A DNA stretch of 56,678 nt from JANOAR01 sp031411235 (GCA_031411235.1 JANOAR010000033.1:1-56678), one strand, 5' to 3'. Shown: positions 1 to 8,732, counted from the stretch's first letter. Notes: a model not told the origin generated them from the letters alone. Numbers and translations are program-made.

Positions 1-141
1 GGTGTAAAAGACTGTTTAGAGCATCAGGTTTCATGGGCGGGCCAGCACTTTGCCACCCGCTTGCCCGTTGGTAAACAGGGGCGAGAGCCCTCAATGCACC
101 CCACGCTCCAACTCTTATGACTTAACTTTCCCGAAGAGCCA

Positions 142-184
142 TAAAAACGCGCTGCGGGCCAAATCCAGAAGGCCCACAGCGCGT
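142..184 (-). terminator. Rho-independent terminator of the nitrate operon
   Basis: On the minus strand a stem ACGCGCTG-GGGCC pairs with GGCCC-CAGCGCGT (147-160 with 171-184, one unpaired base per side, 10-nt loop) and is followed directly by TTTTTA. It lies 40 bases past the porin stop codon, so it probably ends the whole nitrate operon. Confidence 0.88.
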
Positions 185-223
185 CCACACACATTCACTA
201 ACTGACTGATCTCAACCTACACA

Positions 224-1618
224 CTAAAACTTGATGGTGGCCTGCACGTAGCCGAAGTCGGCATCGCTCGAAGCCCCGGTGTCGCTCAGGTAGCTGCCCG
301 CGAAGAAATGCGAGTAGCCGGCTTGGAAGCTCAGCCATTTTTTCGGCGCATAGGTCACTGTGAGATCTAGCTCGGAGCCTGCGAAGTTCGAGGCGCTGGG
401 CGTGATGGGGCGCACTTGGGCGGTACCATTCGCACGATACCAAGCATCGTTGGTGTCTTCCAGCCAGAAGAGGTGGTAGTCGAGCTTGGCCGTCACCTTC
501 TTGGAAGGCGTGATCTTGAGGCTCGCTGCCACGTTCTGCATGTTCTGCCACGAAAACACATCCATGTAGCCGTAGTAGAGATGGTTCGTTGGATACAGAT
601 TTTGGAAGGTGTTCACCTCGCCATCCTTGGCATTGCCATCACCTGTGCCGTAGTTGTATTCCAGCCCGAGGCGGGGCTTCCAATCACCGACGAGGGTGTA
701 GCCACCGCCGACATGGCCAGCGAAGCTAGCGAGGTCTTTGCCCTTCACATCGCCGGTCTGTGCGGCGAATTCAGCATCATAATCCCATGGACCAAATTTG
801 CCCGCTGTGCTCTTCCAGCGAGTGCCGAAAGTCGCGAAGTCGGAGTCGCCTTCCTTGTAGCTCTCGTGCAGATACAGCGCGTAGAGATCGGTGGTCTGGA
901 AGTCCAGCGCGGTGGTGCTGAAGTAGAGGCCACTGAGCATTTGATTGCGCCCGAGACCCTCGTTGTCGAAGAGGTCACTGCGGTTGATTTTGTCGTCGGC
1001 GATGCTCACCAACGAAGCGGCAAAGCCATCGAGCCACCACTTGTCAGCGGCATAGTGGAGCTTCGCAGCGTCCCAGGTGCGCGAGAAGTTATTCCACTCC
1101 AGTGGGCCGATGATGCGCTCATCGCCATAGGTCAGCAGTTGGCGTCCGACCTTGAGCGACAGCCCTTTGTCGGTGCCCAGCTCGATGTAGGCTTGGCGGA
1201 AGTCGAAGGTGTCGTCGCCTTCAGCACCGAGCACACCGGGAACGTTGGGACGGTCGGAGTCGAACTCACGCGCATCTTGTCCCTGCACGTAAAACTTGAG
1301 CCAAGGTGTAGGCTTGATGGCCATGCCGAGGCGCGTGTGCTCCAGGAGCCACGAGTCATCGGTGAGAGCATCCTTGCCGCTGTTGAAGTCGAAGTTGTTC
1401 TCGCGGACTTCAAAGCGCAGCTTCTCCTCGAAATCGAAGATAAGCTTTCCGTCAAAAAAGCTTAGCGGGTTGCTAGGAGCAGGCGCGATGGGCGTTACTG
1501 GATTCTTGGTGGAGGCTTTGCTCGAAGGATCGCCGGCCAGCGTATTCGTCACCGAGCTAAGCAGGAGGGTTGCTGATAACAGCCCTCCGCTCCACCGACT
1601 CATTGTTGTTGTATTCAT
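224..1618 (-). CDS. Alginate-export-type outer-membrane porin of the nitrate operon
   Basis: A 464-residue beta-barrel-like protein. The chosen ATG at 1618 gives a classic signal peptide (hydrophobic stretch about residues 12-27); the longer frame adds 24 codons with no signal character. The body is rich in alternating aromatic/polar strands, contains the phrase RQLLTYGDERIIGPLEW, and ends in Phe (YVQATIKF), the usual outer-membrane barrel C-terminus. The pattern matches the alginate_exp porin family, recognised from memory. It lies 61 bases after the fused nitrate ATPase gene and before the terminator, so I infer it passes nitrate/nitrite through the outer membrane for the ABC transporter. 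Substrate is inferred from context only; the family name does not imply alginate here. Confidence 0.85.
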   Translation of the reverse strand: MNTTTMSRWSGGLLSATLLLSSVTNTLAGDPSSKASTKNPVTPIAPAPSNPLSFFDGKLIFDFEEKLRFEVRENNFDFNSGKDALTDDSWLLEHTRLGMAIKPTPWLKFYVQGQDAREFDSDRPNVPGVLGAEGDDTFDFRQAYIELGTDKGLSLKVGRQLLTYGDERIIGPLEWNNFSRTWDAAKLHYAADKWWLDGFAASLVSIADDKINRSDLFDNEGLGRNQMLSGLYFSTTALDFQTTDLYALYLHESYKEGDSDFATFGTRWKSTAGKFGPWDYDAEFAAQTGDVKGKDLASFAGHVGGGYTLVGDWKPRLGLEYNYGTGDGNAKDGEVNTFQNLYPTNHLYYGYMDVFSWQNMQNVAASLKITPSKKVTAKLDYHLFWLEDTNDAWYRANGTAQVRPITPSASNFAGSELDLTVTYAPKKWLSFQAGYSHFFAGSYLSDTGASSDADFGYVQATIKF

Positions 1619-1679
1619 AATATGGGGTGTCGTTGTCTTGTTTGGTTTGGTTTTCGGGGTTGAAGTCCAGGCGTTCACA

Positions 1680-3446
1680 TCAAGCCGCACGGCTTTTCGT
1701 TAGGCCAAGGAGAGGGGTCTTGGAGCGCGTAAACTCAAGGGTCTTGCCACGATAGTGGGCGCGTTCTTCCAGAAAGGAGAGCAAGTGGCTGCGGTAGTCG
1801 TGCCACGCGGGATCGGCCATGAGGCTGCGACGGTCGCGGGGCCGAGCGAACTCGATGCTGAGTATCTCCGCCGCCGTGGCCTCGGGGCCGTCGCTCATCA
1901 TCACCACGCGGTCGGAGAGGTAGATCGCCTCATCAACATCATGGGTGACCATCATGGCCGTAGTGCCCGTGCGCTCGCGCAGATCGAGCAACACATCTTG
2001 CAGTTCGATCTTGGTCAGCTTGTCCAACATGCCAAAGGGCTCGTCGAGCAGCAGCACCTTAGGTTGCAAGGCAAAGGCACGCGCAAGCCCCACGCGTTGC
2101 CTCATGCCTTGCGAGAGTTCAGCAGGTCTTTTGTCAGCACAGTCGTTGAGTCCGAGCAGCCCGAGGAAGTGCATGGCGAGGTCATGTTGCTCTTGCTTGC
2201 TGCGGTGGTAATACACCTGCTGCACACCGAGCAATACGTTGTCGAGCGCACTCATCCAAGGCAGCAGGCAGGGGCTTTGGAAGACCATGCCACGGTCGGG
2301 GCCAGCGCCTTTGATTTCAGCTTTATCGAGCACCAGAGCGCCTTCGGTTTCAGCCATCAAGCCCGCGACCATACTCAGCACCGTGCTCTTCCCACAGCCA
2401 CTATGGCCGATGATGCTGATGAATTCGCCACGCCGAACATTGAGGTTGAAGTCCTTTACCACACACTGCGTGCCGAATGATTTGCTGAGCTGACTGATGG
2501 TCACGAAGCCTTTGTCGAGCACGGGCTTTGTAGGTTGCTTAACAAGGCGCACACCCGCTTGGCGCAGCGTATCGACTTCATCGCCTTTTTGCCGCCAGCG
2601 ACGGAAGGAGAAGACCGGGCGCACGCCCGTAATATCGACGGGCCACATGTCCTCGGGCATCGCTTGGGTGGCCGTCTCGGCGCTCGCAGCATCGCGCCGC
2701 TGGCCGAGCAAGTAATCAACGATGAGCAAGCGTGCGGCGAGCATCTCGGGGGTCTTCAGCAGCTCGATGCGATTGCGTGGATGCGGCATCGGCACGAGTT
2801 CCTCGGGGCCAAAGGTGGCACCTGGGCCAGTGCTCAGCGCGATCACCCGATCGGCCATGTAGAGCGCTTCATCGACATCGTTGGTGATGAGGATGATGGT
2901 CTGCCCAGTCTGCTCGCGGATGTCGAGGATCTGGTCTTGGAGCACCGAGCGCGTGAGCGCATCAAGGGCGCTCAGTGGCTCATCCAGCAGCAGCACTTTT
3001 GGCTTCGTAGCCAGCGTGCGTGCGACGGCCACACGCTGCTTCATGCCGCCTGAGAGTTCGCGCGGCAGCTTATCCGCAGCGTGCGAAAGTTTGACCATGC
3101 CGATGGCTTCCTCGACACGAAGTGAGCGTGCCGCTTTGCTCTCGTCGGAGAAGATTTCATTCACCGCGAGCGCGATGTTTTCACGCACTGTGAGCCACGG
3201 CAGGAGCGAGTAGTTTTGGAAGACGAGACCACGGTCTGGGCCAGGGCCTGTGACTTGGCGAGCCTCCATCAAGACTTCACCTGCATCCGGCATGACGAGA
3301 CCCGCGATGAGATTCATCAGCGTCGATTTGCCACTGCCCGAATAACCGACAATCGCGACAAATTCACCAGGAGCGACGCTGAGGTTGATGCCCTTGAGCA
3401 CGGCATTGGCACCGAAGGATTTGGTGACGTTTTTGAGGGAGATCAT
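1680..3446 (-). CDS. nrtD: Nitrate ABC transporter, fused double ATPase (NrtC/NrtD type)
   Basis: A 588-residue protein with two complete ATPase domains that powers nitrate/nitrite import with NrtA and NrtB. From the ATG at 3446, domain 1 has Walker A at 34-41, signature LSGGM at 131-135 and Walker B LLLDEP at 152-157. Domain 2 has Walker A at 347-354, signature LSQGM at 444-448 and Walker B LLLDEP at 465-470. The switch position after the D-loop is THD in domain 2 but TND in domain 1. A linker of roughly 110 residues joins the domains. The frame stays open another 83 codons upstream to 3695, but that part is Arg/Ala-rich and encoded by short GC-palindromic repeats, so 3446 is preferred because family members start just before the SFG segment. 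No Shine-Dalgarno is visible at either start. Confidence 0.9.
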   Translation of the reverse strand: MISLKNVTKSFGANAVLKGINLSVAPGEFVAIVGYSGSGKSTLMNLIAGLVMPDAGEVLMEARQVTGPGPDRGLVFQNYSLLPWLTVRENIALAVNEIFSDESKAARSLRVEEAIGMVKLSHAADKLPRELSGGMKQRVAVARTLATKPKVLLLDEPLSALDALTRSVLQDQILDIREQTGQTIILITNDVDEALYMADRVIALSTGPGATFGPEELVPMPHPRNRIELLKTPEMLAARLLIVDYLLGQRRDAASAETATQAMPEDMWPVDITGVRPVFSFRRWRQKGDEVDTLRQAGVRLVKQPTKPVLDKGFVTISQLSKSFGTQCVVKDFNLNVRRGEFISIIGHSGCGKSTVLSMVAGLMAETEGALVLDKAEIKGAGPDRGMVFQSPCLLPWMSALDNVLLGVQQVYYHRSKQEQHDLAMHFLGLLGLNDCADKRPAELSQGMRQRVGLARAFALQPKVLLLDEPFGMLDKLTKIELQDVLLDLRERTGTTAMMVTHDVDEAIYLSDRVVMMSDGPEATAAEILSIEFARPRDRRSLMADPAWHDYRSHLLSFLEERAHYRGKTLEFTRSKTPLLGLTKSRAA

Positions 3447-3714
3447 GGGGGCGGTGAGCGAGCTTTGTAGCAACGTAGGCTGGGCTGGAGGAGCGTATTC
3501 CTGGGCTTCAGCCCGCTGCGTTTCGCGTGGTATCCAGCGCTTTGAATGAGCGATGTTGTTTCGGGCTTTCGCCCGCTTGGCTGTGCGTGTTGCCGAGTGC
3601 TTGGCCCGCGAAGAGTAGTCCCTAATTTTTGCCCGTCTGGCTTGGCTTGGGAGTGAAGGCTGAGTCATGGTGTCGGAGAAGGTTGTTCGGGCCAAAGCCC
3701 TGGATTGCTCTGCA
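3447..3714. repeat. Intergenic stretch with GGGCTT-N2-GCCC palindromic motifs
   Basis: This gap between the permease and the fused ATPase carries several short near-palindromes of one kind: GGGCTTCAGCCCGC at 3503-3516, GGGCTTTCGCCCGC at 3563-3576, a decayed copy GTGCTTGGCCCGCG at 3597-3610, and GGGCCAAAGCCC at 3689-3700. It can be translated in frame with the ATPase but the product has no resemblance to an ABC protein. I read it as a REP-like intergenic repeat cluster, possibly affecting mRNA stability between the two genes. Confidence 0.55.
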
Positions 3715-4551
3715 TCAGGCCGTCTTCAGGCGGCTTTCCACCATGCTCATCAGGCGATCCAAGCCCCAGCCGACCACACCAATCGTGATGATGGAAAGGA
3801 TGATGCTGGTGTAGAGACCGTTGTTGTATTCGTTCCAAAGGAAGTTGCCGATGCCGATGCGACCTGTGAGCATCTCGACAGCGACGATGACCAACCAAGC
3901 AATACCGAGGCTAAGTCGATAACCCGTGAACATATAAGGCAGCGTGGCGGGCAAATAGATTTTCCACAGCGTCTTGGGCCAGCTTAGCTTTAAGACCTTG
4001 GCGACATTAAGGTAATCCTGGGGCACGGCGCGCACACCGACAGCGGTGTTCAAGACCGTTGGCCACATGGAACAGATGGCGATAGTGAAGAGCGCGCCCA
4101 TCTCATTCGCTTCCTTGCCCGCGCCCATGAAGAGCACGACCCCGAGTGGCATCCAGGCGAGCGGCGACACGGGCCGCAGCACCTGAATGATGGGGTCGAA
4201 CATCGCCGCGAACTTCTTCGACAGGCCGAGCATGAAGCCCAGCGGTGTGCCAAAGAGCAAGGCAATGAAGTAACCCTTACCCACCATGATCAGCGAATAC
4301 CAGGTGAAGCGCAGCACGCCTTGATCCAGCTCGGCACGCTTGGCGAAGGGATCCAAGATGTACTTACTCGTAGCTTTCCAGGTTTCGATAGGACTCGGCA
4401 GGTCTTTGATAAGACCTGCTTTCGTCGTCTTCGTGAAGCCACTGGGCAGCTTAGTTTCCACCTTAATGCCAGAGATAAACTGCCAACCGATAAGCACGAT
4501 AAAGATGCCGACGAAGGGAAGGAGAAAGCGCTGTAATGTAGGTGAATTCAT
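3715..4551 (-). CDS. nrtB: Nitrate ABC transporter permease NrtB
   Basis: A 278-residue inner-membrane permease of the binding-protein-dependent type. It begins with a membrane anchor (about residues 10-27), then a periplasmic stretch of about 70 residues, then further membrane helices. The cytoplasmic EAA-type loop carrying AVPQDYLNVAKVLKLS followed by ATLPYMFTGYRLSLGIAW is typical of NrtB/SsuC/TauC permeases. It lies between nrtA and the ATPase gene, 35 bases after nrtA, which fixes nitrate/nitrite as the probable substrate. Start ATG at 4551 leaves a normal N-terminal anchor. Cyanate or bicarbonate relatives (CynB/CmpB) share the fold, so the exact ion rests on the neighbours. Confidence 0.9.
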   Translation of the reverse strand: MNSPTLQRFLLPFVGIFIVLIGWQFISGIKVETKLPSGFTKTTKAGLIKDLPSPIETWKATSKYILDPFAKRAELDQGVLRFTWYSLIMVGKGYFIALLFGTPLGFMLGLSKKFAAMFDPIIQVLRPVSPLAWMPLGVVLFMGAGKEANEMGALFTIAICSMWPTVLNTAVGVRAVPQDYLNVAKVLKLSWPKTLWKIYLPATLPYMFTGYRLSLGIAWLVIVAVEMLTGRIGIGNFLWNEYNNGLYTSIILSIITIGVVGWGLDRLMSMVESRLKTA

Positions 4552-4586
4552 AAGTTTGATGTCCAGTGTTTGGAATTGGGTGTTGC

Positions 4587-5864
4587 TCAGCCTTTGATGC
4601 TGTTAATCGCGAAGCTCTTCGCGTATTCCTCGGGCTTGGTTGGATCGAAGGTCACGCCGTCGAACAGCGTCTCGGGCGTCGCATCAGCACCGCCGTGGGT
4701 GTAGCCGATTTCCTTCATCGCCTCTTCGTAGAGGCCGGGCATCAGCACCGACTTGGCTACGCCTTCATAGTCAGGTGCGCCTTCGACCATGCCCCAGCGG
4801 CGGAACTGGCTGAGCCACCACGTGACATACTTGGCCTGCGGGTAGTTGCAGTTGCGACTGCTGAAGATCATGTAGTCTTCGTCCTTCTTGGTGCGGCCAT
4901 CGCCATAGTCGAGGTTGCCCATGAGGCGGTCATAGATGACTTCCGGCGGGCAATTGACATAACTTGCGGCGCTAACAATCTGGCACTGCTCTTTCCGATT
5001 ATCGAGATTGTCGAGCCACACGCTGGCCTCTTGAAGACCTTTCAGAATAGCTTTGACGGTCTTTGGATTGGTGTCAGCGAATTCTTTGGTGAAGGCACAA
5101 ACCTTCTCGGGATGATTCTTCCATATCTCCTGTGTGGCGACGCTGGTGTAACCAATGTCCTCCGTGATGGCGCGGGCATTCCACGGCTCGCCGACGCAGT
5201 AGCCATCCATCTTACCGACCTTCATATTAGCAACCATCTGAGGAGGCGGCACGGTGGTAAGGTTGATGTCGGTATCGGGGTTAATACCACCCGCTGCGAG
5301 ATAGTAGCGCATCCACATGGCATGAGTGCCCGTGGGGAAGGTCATCGCAAAAGTCATCGGTGTGCCTGCGGCTTTGGCCGCATCGACGATGGGCTTCAGC
5401 GCTTTGGGGTCAGCGCCCACTTTGCCCTTCAAACTATTGGCGAGCGTGATGGCTTGGCCATTGCGATTGAGCAACCAGGGCACCACCATTTCTTTTTTCG
5501 CCGAGCCACCAAGGCCCATAGAAGAAGCGATGGGCATACCGAGAAGCATGTGCGTGGCTTGGTTTTCACCCGTGGTGAGCTTATCGCGAATGACTGCCCA
5601 CGAGGCTTCTTTGCTGACGGCGGAGGTGATGCCGTATTTTTTAAAGAACCCTTTCTCATGGGCGATGACGATGGGCGAGCAATCGGTGAGGGCGATGATG
5701 CCGAGTTTGATGTCGGCGACCTCGGGGGCGTCGCTGGCATAGACGCTGCCGACCCAGCCTTGCGGCAAGCCTGTGAGCAGTGAGCCGAGGCCGAGTTTAG
5801 TGGCGTTGCTCAGGAGTGAACGGCGGGTGAGAGACGATGGGGCGTTGTTGTGGGGTGTTGTCAT
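4587..5864 (-). CDS. nrtA: Nitrate-binding protein NrtA, twin-arginine signal
   Basis: A 425-residue periplasmic solute-binding protein that captures nitrate/nitrite for NrtB and the fused ATPase. The N-terminus has a twin-arginine motif (LTRRSLLS, residues 12-19) followed by a short hydrophobic region, so it is probably exported folded by Tat. The diagnostic NrtA/CmpA segment GKMDGYCVGEPWN is present, as is a WAVIRD segment near residue 88. The ATG is separated from the stop of the upstream paralogue by a single base (5865), so the two are almost certainly co-translated. CmpA (bicarbonate) belongs to the same family; nitrate is preferred because of the NasS-like neighbour and lack of carbon-concentrating genes. 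Confidence 0.9.
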   Translation of the reverse strand: MTTPHNNAPSSLTRRSLLSNATKLGLGSLLTGLPQGWVGSVYASDAPEVADIKLGIIALTDCSPIVIAHEKGFFKKYGITSAVSKEASWAVIRDKLTTGENQATHMLLGMPIASSMGLGGSAKKEMVVPWLLNRNGQAITLANSLKGKVGADPKALKPIVDAAKAAGTPMTFAMTFPTGTHAMWMRYYLAAGGINPDTDINLTTVPPPQMVANMKVGKMDGYCVGEPWNARAITEDIGYTSVATQEIWKNHPEKVCAFTKEFADTNPKTVKAILKGLQEASVWLDNLDNRKEQCQIVSAASYVNCPPEVIYDRLMGNLDYGDGRTKKDEDYMIFSSRNCNYPQAKYVTWWLSQFRRWGMVEGAPDYEGVAKSVLMPGLYEEAMKEIGYTHGGADATPETLFDGVTFDPTKPEEYAKSFAINSIKG

Positions 5865-5865
5865 A

Positions 5866-6915
5866 TCAGGCGACTAAGGCGGGGGTTTTGAGGTTCAGGT
5901 TTTGGGGGGAAAGGGCGCGATCATAGAGATCGGGGCGGAAGGCTTGCAGCGGTGCGGTGGTGTCTGCGGCATCCTTGGAAAGCAGACCGTGGCGGCTCAT
6001 TTCGCCGAGTAGCCAGGTGGCTTTCTCGGGCGCAGGGCGATGCAATGTGGGGCCGTGGAAAAGGGGCGCATCTGTGCTGGCGAGGCTTTGTTTCAGCACC
6101 TTTTCGGTGAGTGCTGGGAAGGCGCGGGCTTGCAGCATTTTAGCGAGTGCAGGGCGATTCGCTGCATCCGCACACCAGACAGCGGCTTCGTAGAGAGAGG
6201 CGACGAGCGCGAGGTGCTCGTCCTCACGCTGTTCAGCGAGATCATTGCGCACCATCAGCACCTTCTCGGGATGCCCCGGCGCGAGCGTGGCACCGTGCGC
6301 GGCGAGCCAACCTTCTCCGCCTTCAACTGAAACCGTGTTCCAAGGCTCGCCGACGCAGAAGCCATCAATGTGTCCGGCGACCAAGCACTGGGCCATCTGC
6401 GAAGGAGGCAAAATGACGATGCGTGCGTCTTTGTCTGGCTTGATGCCGCCCTGCGTAAGCCATTGGCGGAGAAGATGCGCGTGAGTCGAGTAACGACTGA
6501 CGACGGCAAGCGTGAGCATCTCGCCGTGGCGGCGTTGCTTGGCTTCAAGCGCGAGGTCACTGAGATCGCGAATGCCTTTGTTATAGAGGCGCTTCGAGAG
6601 CGTGATCGCGTTGCCTTGTTCATTAAAGACAAACGCCGTGAGGCAGCGGGCGGGCACGGGAGCTAGTCCTGCATTGATGGCGAGCAACAGACCCGCAGGG
6701 GCATGAGCGGCATCGAGTTCGCCAAAGATGACATGGTCGCGAACGTTGGCCCAGCCCGGCTGGCGCAGCAGACGCACGCGCAAGCCATGGCGTTCGCAGA
6801 TACCCAACTCGACGGCAGCGATGAGCGGCGCACAGTCAAGCAATGGCACGAAACCCACACGCAAGAGGGAGGTGTTGCGGAGACTGAGTGTGTGAGGATG
6901 AGCGGTGCGTTTCAC
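5866..6915 (-). CDS. Cytosolic NrtA paralogue, NasS-like nitrate sensor
   Basis: A 349-residue member of the NrtA/CmpA family without signal peptide or lipobox; the first strand of the fold (LLRVGFVPLLDCAPLIAA) begins at about residue 18. It keeps the GHIDGFCVGEPWN segment and the WANVRD segment, so the ligand site appears intact. Soluble signal-less relatives in proteobacteria (NasS) bind nitrate/nitrite in the cytoplasm and hold the antiterminator NasT. No ANTAR-domain NasT is seen in this window; a LysR gene is divergent instead. The only start in frame ahead of the fold is GTG at 6915. Being first in the operon fits a sensor role, but a binding protein exported some other way cannot be excluded. 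Confidence 0.8.
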   Translation of the reverse strand: MKRTAHPHTLSLRNTSLLRVGFVPLLDCAPLIAAVELGICERHGLRVRLLRQPGWANVRDHVIFGELDAAHAPAGLLLAINAGLAPVPARCLTAFVFNEQGNAITLSKRLYNKGIRDLSDLALEAKQRRHGEMLTLAVVSRYSTHAHLLRQWLTQGGIKPDKDARIVILPPSQMAQCLVAGHIDGFCVGEPWNTVSVEGGEGWLAAHGATLAPGHPEKVLMVRNDLAEQREDEHLALVASLYEAAVWCADAANRPALAKMLQARAFPALTEKVLKQSLASTDAPLFHGPTLHRPAPEKATWLLGEMSRHGLLSKDAADTTAPLQAFRPDLYDRALSPQNLNLKTPALVA

Positions 6916-7191
6916 AGCTCATAGCCTTAGCCGCTGCCGTGCCAAGTTGGGGAATCATGGCACGGAAGTGCGGTGCAATGATTTCATGCAAACGATGAAT
7001 CCTCTTCACTCACACTTGGCACGACGGCTAACGATAAACTAACTCGCTGATGGCACGCCCCACTGATGTGTTGCCAAACCAAGCGTGCAGGATACGGCCA
7101 AGCCGTCCCCAGGTGATGCCGTCCGACATGGCACACAACTGGCTTGATATGGTATTCACCAAAGCATGAAATCCATTCACCATTACTAAGC
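6916..7191. promoter_or_regulatory. Divergent control region of nitrate operon and LysR gene
   Basis: The 276-base gap contains a perfect 10-base inverted repeat, CGTGCCAAGT at 6938-6947 and ACTTGGCACG at 7014-7023, with 66 bases between. TGGCAC recurs at 6958, 7018, about 7052 and 7130, so it may be an operator half-site for the LysR protein or another nitrogen regulator. Two of these are spaced like sigma-54 promoters (GG and GC 10 bases apart): TGGCACACAACTGGCT at 7129-7144 towards the LysR gene, and TGGCACGGCAGCGGCT on the minus strand at 6944-6929 towards the operon. The -12 halves are poor, so this is only suggestive. Confidence 0.45.
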
Positions 7192-8109
7192 ATGACGGCT
7201 GTTGATGAACCCCTCGATGCGCGGCGCTTGCGTGCCTTTGTACTGTTGGCCAAACAAGCTAGCTTCGCTTCGGCAGCAGCGACCTTGAGCCTGACTCCCT
7301 CGGCGATGAGCCACTCGATCAAGGCACTGGAGCAAGAGATGGGCGGTTCGTTGTTTGAGCGGCGTGGGCATCGCGCGGTGCTCACGGCAGCGGGCGAGCG
7401 TTTGCTGCCTCATGCCGAGCGCATCCTGCGAGCGATGCGCTCGGCACGGCATGAGATGCACTCGCTGCAAGCCTGGGGGCGTGGGGTGCTGCGCATCGCG
7501 GCACCTGCGAGCGCGTGCCAGTACTTCCTACCCGCAGTGTTGCTGGAGTTTCGCGAGTGCTTCCCGGATGGCACGCTGAACATCACGGCGGCAGATACAG
7601 ATGCTGCGCTTGCGCTGGTGGATGAGGGCAAGATTGATCTCGCGATCTGCTTGAAGACGGAGCTGCCACAGACCTTGGATTGGACGGCGTTGTTTGAGGA
7701 CAGTCTGGGCTTCTATGTGAGCCCTATGCACCCGTGGGCCAAGGCGAAGCGGCTGTCACGCAAGGATCTCGCGAGCCAGGCGATCATTGTCTATGACCGC
7801 AGCGCGGTGACGGCGAAGTTGATCTTTGTCGCGCTGAAAAAAGTCGGTGTGCCGCCCGCCGATGTGCTCTCGCTCGGCAGCATGGAAGCCATCAAGGAGA
7901 TGGTGAAAGTGGGCCTTGGTGTGGGCGTCCTTGCACCCTGGGTCACGGCGCGTGAAGTGGAGATGGGTTCGCTGGTCAAAGTCCCCTTCCCCGTCACGCC
8001 GATGCTACGCGAATGGGGCGTGGCTCGGTATGCTGGGCAAAAACTCTCGTTTATGGGCGAGACGTTTCTCGGCCTATGCCGCGAGGCCACCAGTGTGTTG
8101 GGCATCTGA
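7192..8109 (+). CDS. LysR-family transcriptional regulator, divergent to nitrate operon
   Basis: A 305-residue LysR regulator. Residues about 8-67 form the winged helix-turn-helix (LDARRLRAFVLLAKQASF, then AAATLSLTPSAMSHSIKALE), followed by the linker helix and a two-lobed effector domain resembling a periplasmic binding protein. The ATG at 7192 is chosen; earlier in-frame starts only add residues without homology character. Divergent placement beside nrt genes suggests it controls them, as NtcB, Nac or Cbl-like regulators do in other bacteria; the effector cannot be told from sequence. It ends 14 bases before the convergent 8124 gene. Confidence 0.88.
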   Translation: MTAVDEPLDARRLRAFVLLAKQASFASAAATLSLTPSAMSHSIKALEQEMGGSLFERRGHRAVLTAAGERLLPHAERILRAMRSARHEMHSLQAWGRGVLRIAAPASACQYFLPAVLLEFRECFPDGTLNITAADTDAALALVDEGKIDLAICLKTELPQTLDWTALFEDSLGFYVSPMHPWAKAKRLSRKDLASQAIIVYDRSAVTAKLIFVALKKVGVPPADVLSLGSMEAIKEMVKVGLGVGVLAPWVTAREVEMGSLVKVPFPVTPMLREWGVARYAGQKLSFMGETFLGLCREATSVLGI

Positions 8110-8123
8110 GCCCTGGCCTTCGG

Positions 8124-8732
8124 TCAAAAATTTTTGATCCACCGCGCCGTGACGGTGGGGTTCGTTTTCATTTCGACTGTGAAGTCATTCGAGCCCTCGC
8201 TGTCCTCCGCAATAGACCAGGCATCGAAGGTGGCATTCACCGCGCCGGGTGTACCGCCTTTCTGGTACTGCATGGGGTGGCCGAAGTCATCGACGAGGAA
8301 ATAATGGCCATCGACCACGCGCCAGCAACGAGGCGACTGGATCAAGTCAGGCCAGGGGGGAGGCGTCGTTCCCACGCCATCATCGGCGAGCGTGCCGTTG
8401 GAGGGCTTGCCCGTCGTCGCGGTGGCTTTCACCTCATTGGAGCCATCCAGGCTGAGCAGTTGGTAGAGCATCATCGCGGCACCGATGTTATAGGACTTGC
8501 CGTCGATGAGCGCGGTAGCCTCCGGGTGGCTAGGCTCAGGGTAGTCGCCCTTCGCTGTCTTGGTGTCCTCCAGCACACGCAAGACACCCGCATGGGTGAA
8601 AACCGTGGCCGTGCGCGAAAAAGTTGTCTGGGCGTGGCGGCAGCCGCCAAGGCTCAGGGAGACAAGCATCAAAACAACCGCCGTCACTGCGACGAGGTCC
8701 ATGAGGCGGAAGGTGCGTGGGTTGCTAGGCAT
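8124..8732 (-). CDS. Pseudopilin-like or lipoprotein of unknown function
   Basis: A 202-residue protein with one N-terminal membrane segment (about residues 12-28). Two features recall GspG-type pseudopilins: a charged N-terminus leading straight into a hydrophobic helix, and a later DDFGHPMQYQKGG segment like the DPWGNPYQY loop of GspG. The usual GFTLIEL cleavage motif is replaced by RTFRLMDLV, so processing by prepilin peptidase is doubtful. Alternatively LSLGGC (Cys31) can serve as a lipobox. ATG at 8732 is preferred because the upstream 20 codons lack signal character. No other secretion genes are nearby, so function is unknown. Confidence 0.65.
   Translation of the reverse strand: MPSNPRTFRLMDLVAVTAVVLMLVSLSLGGCRHAQTTFSRTATVFTHAGVLRVLEDTKTAKGDYPEPSHPEATALIDGKSYNIGAAMMLYQLLSLDGSNEVKATATTGKPSNGTLADDGVGTTPPPWPDLIQSPRCWRVVDGHYFLVDDFGHPMQYQKGGTPGAVNATFDAWSIAEDSEGSNDFTVEMKTNPTVTARWIKNF

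Noticed and set aside
3447..3695. N-terminal 83-residue extension of the fused nitrate ATPase as real protein
   Set aside because: The stretch is encoded by palindromic repeats and has no resemblance to ABC proteins; Met at 3446 fits the family start.
4566..5783. 405-codon plus-strand frame opposite nrtA
   Set aside because: Antisense of a clear NrtA gene; His/Arg-rich with no motif.
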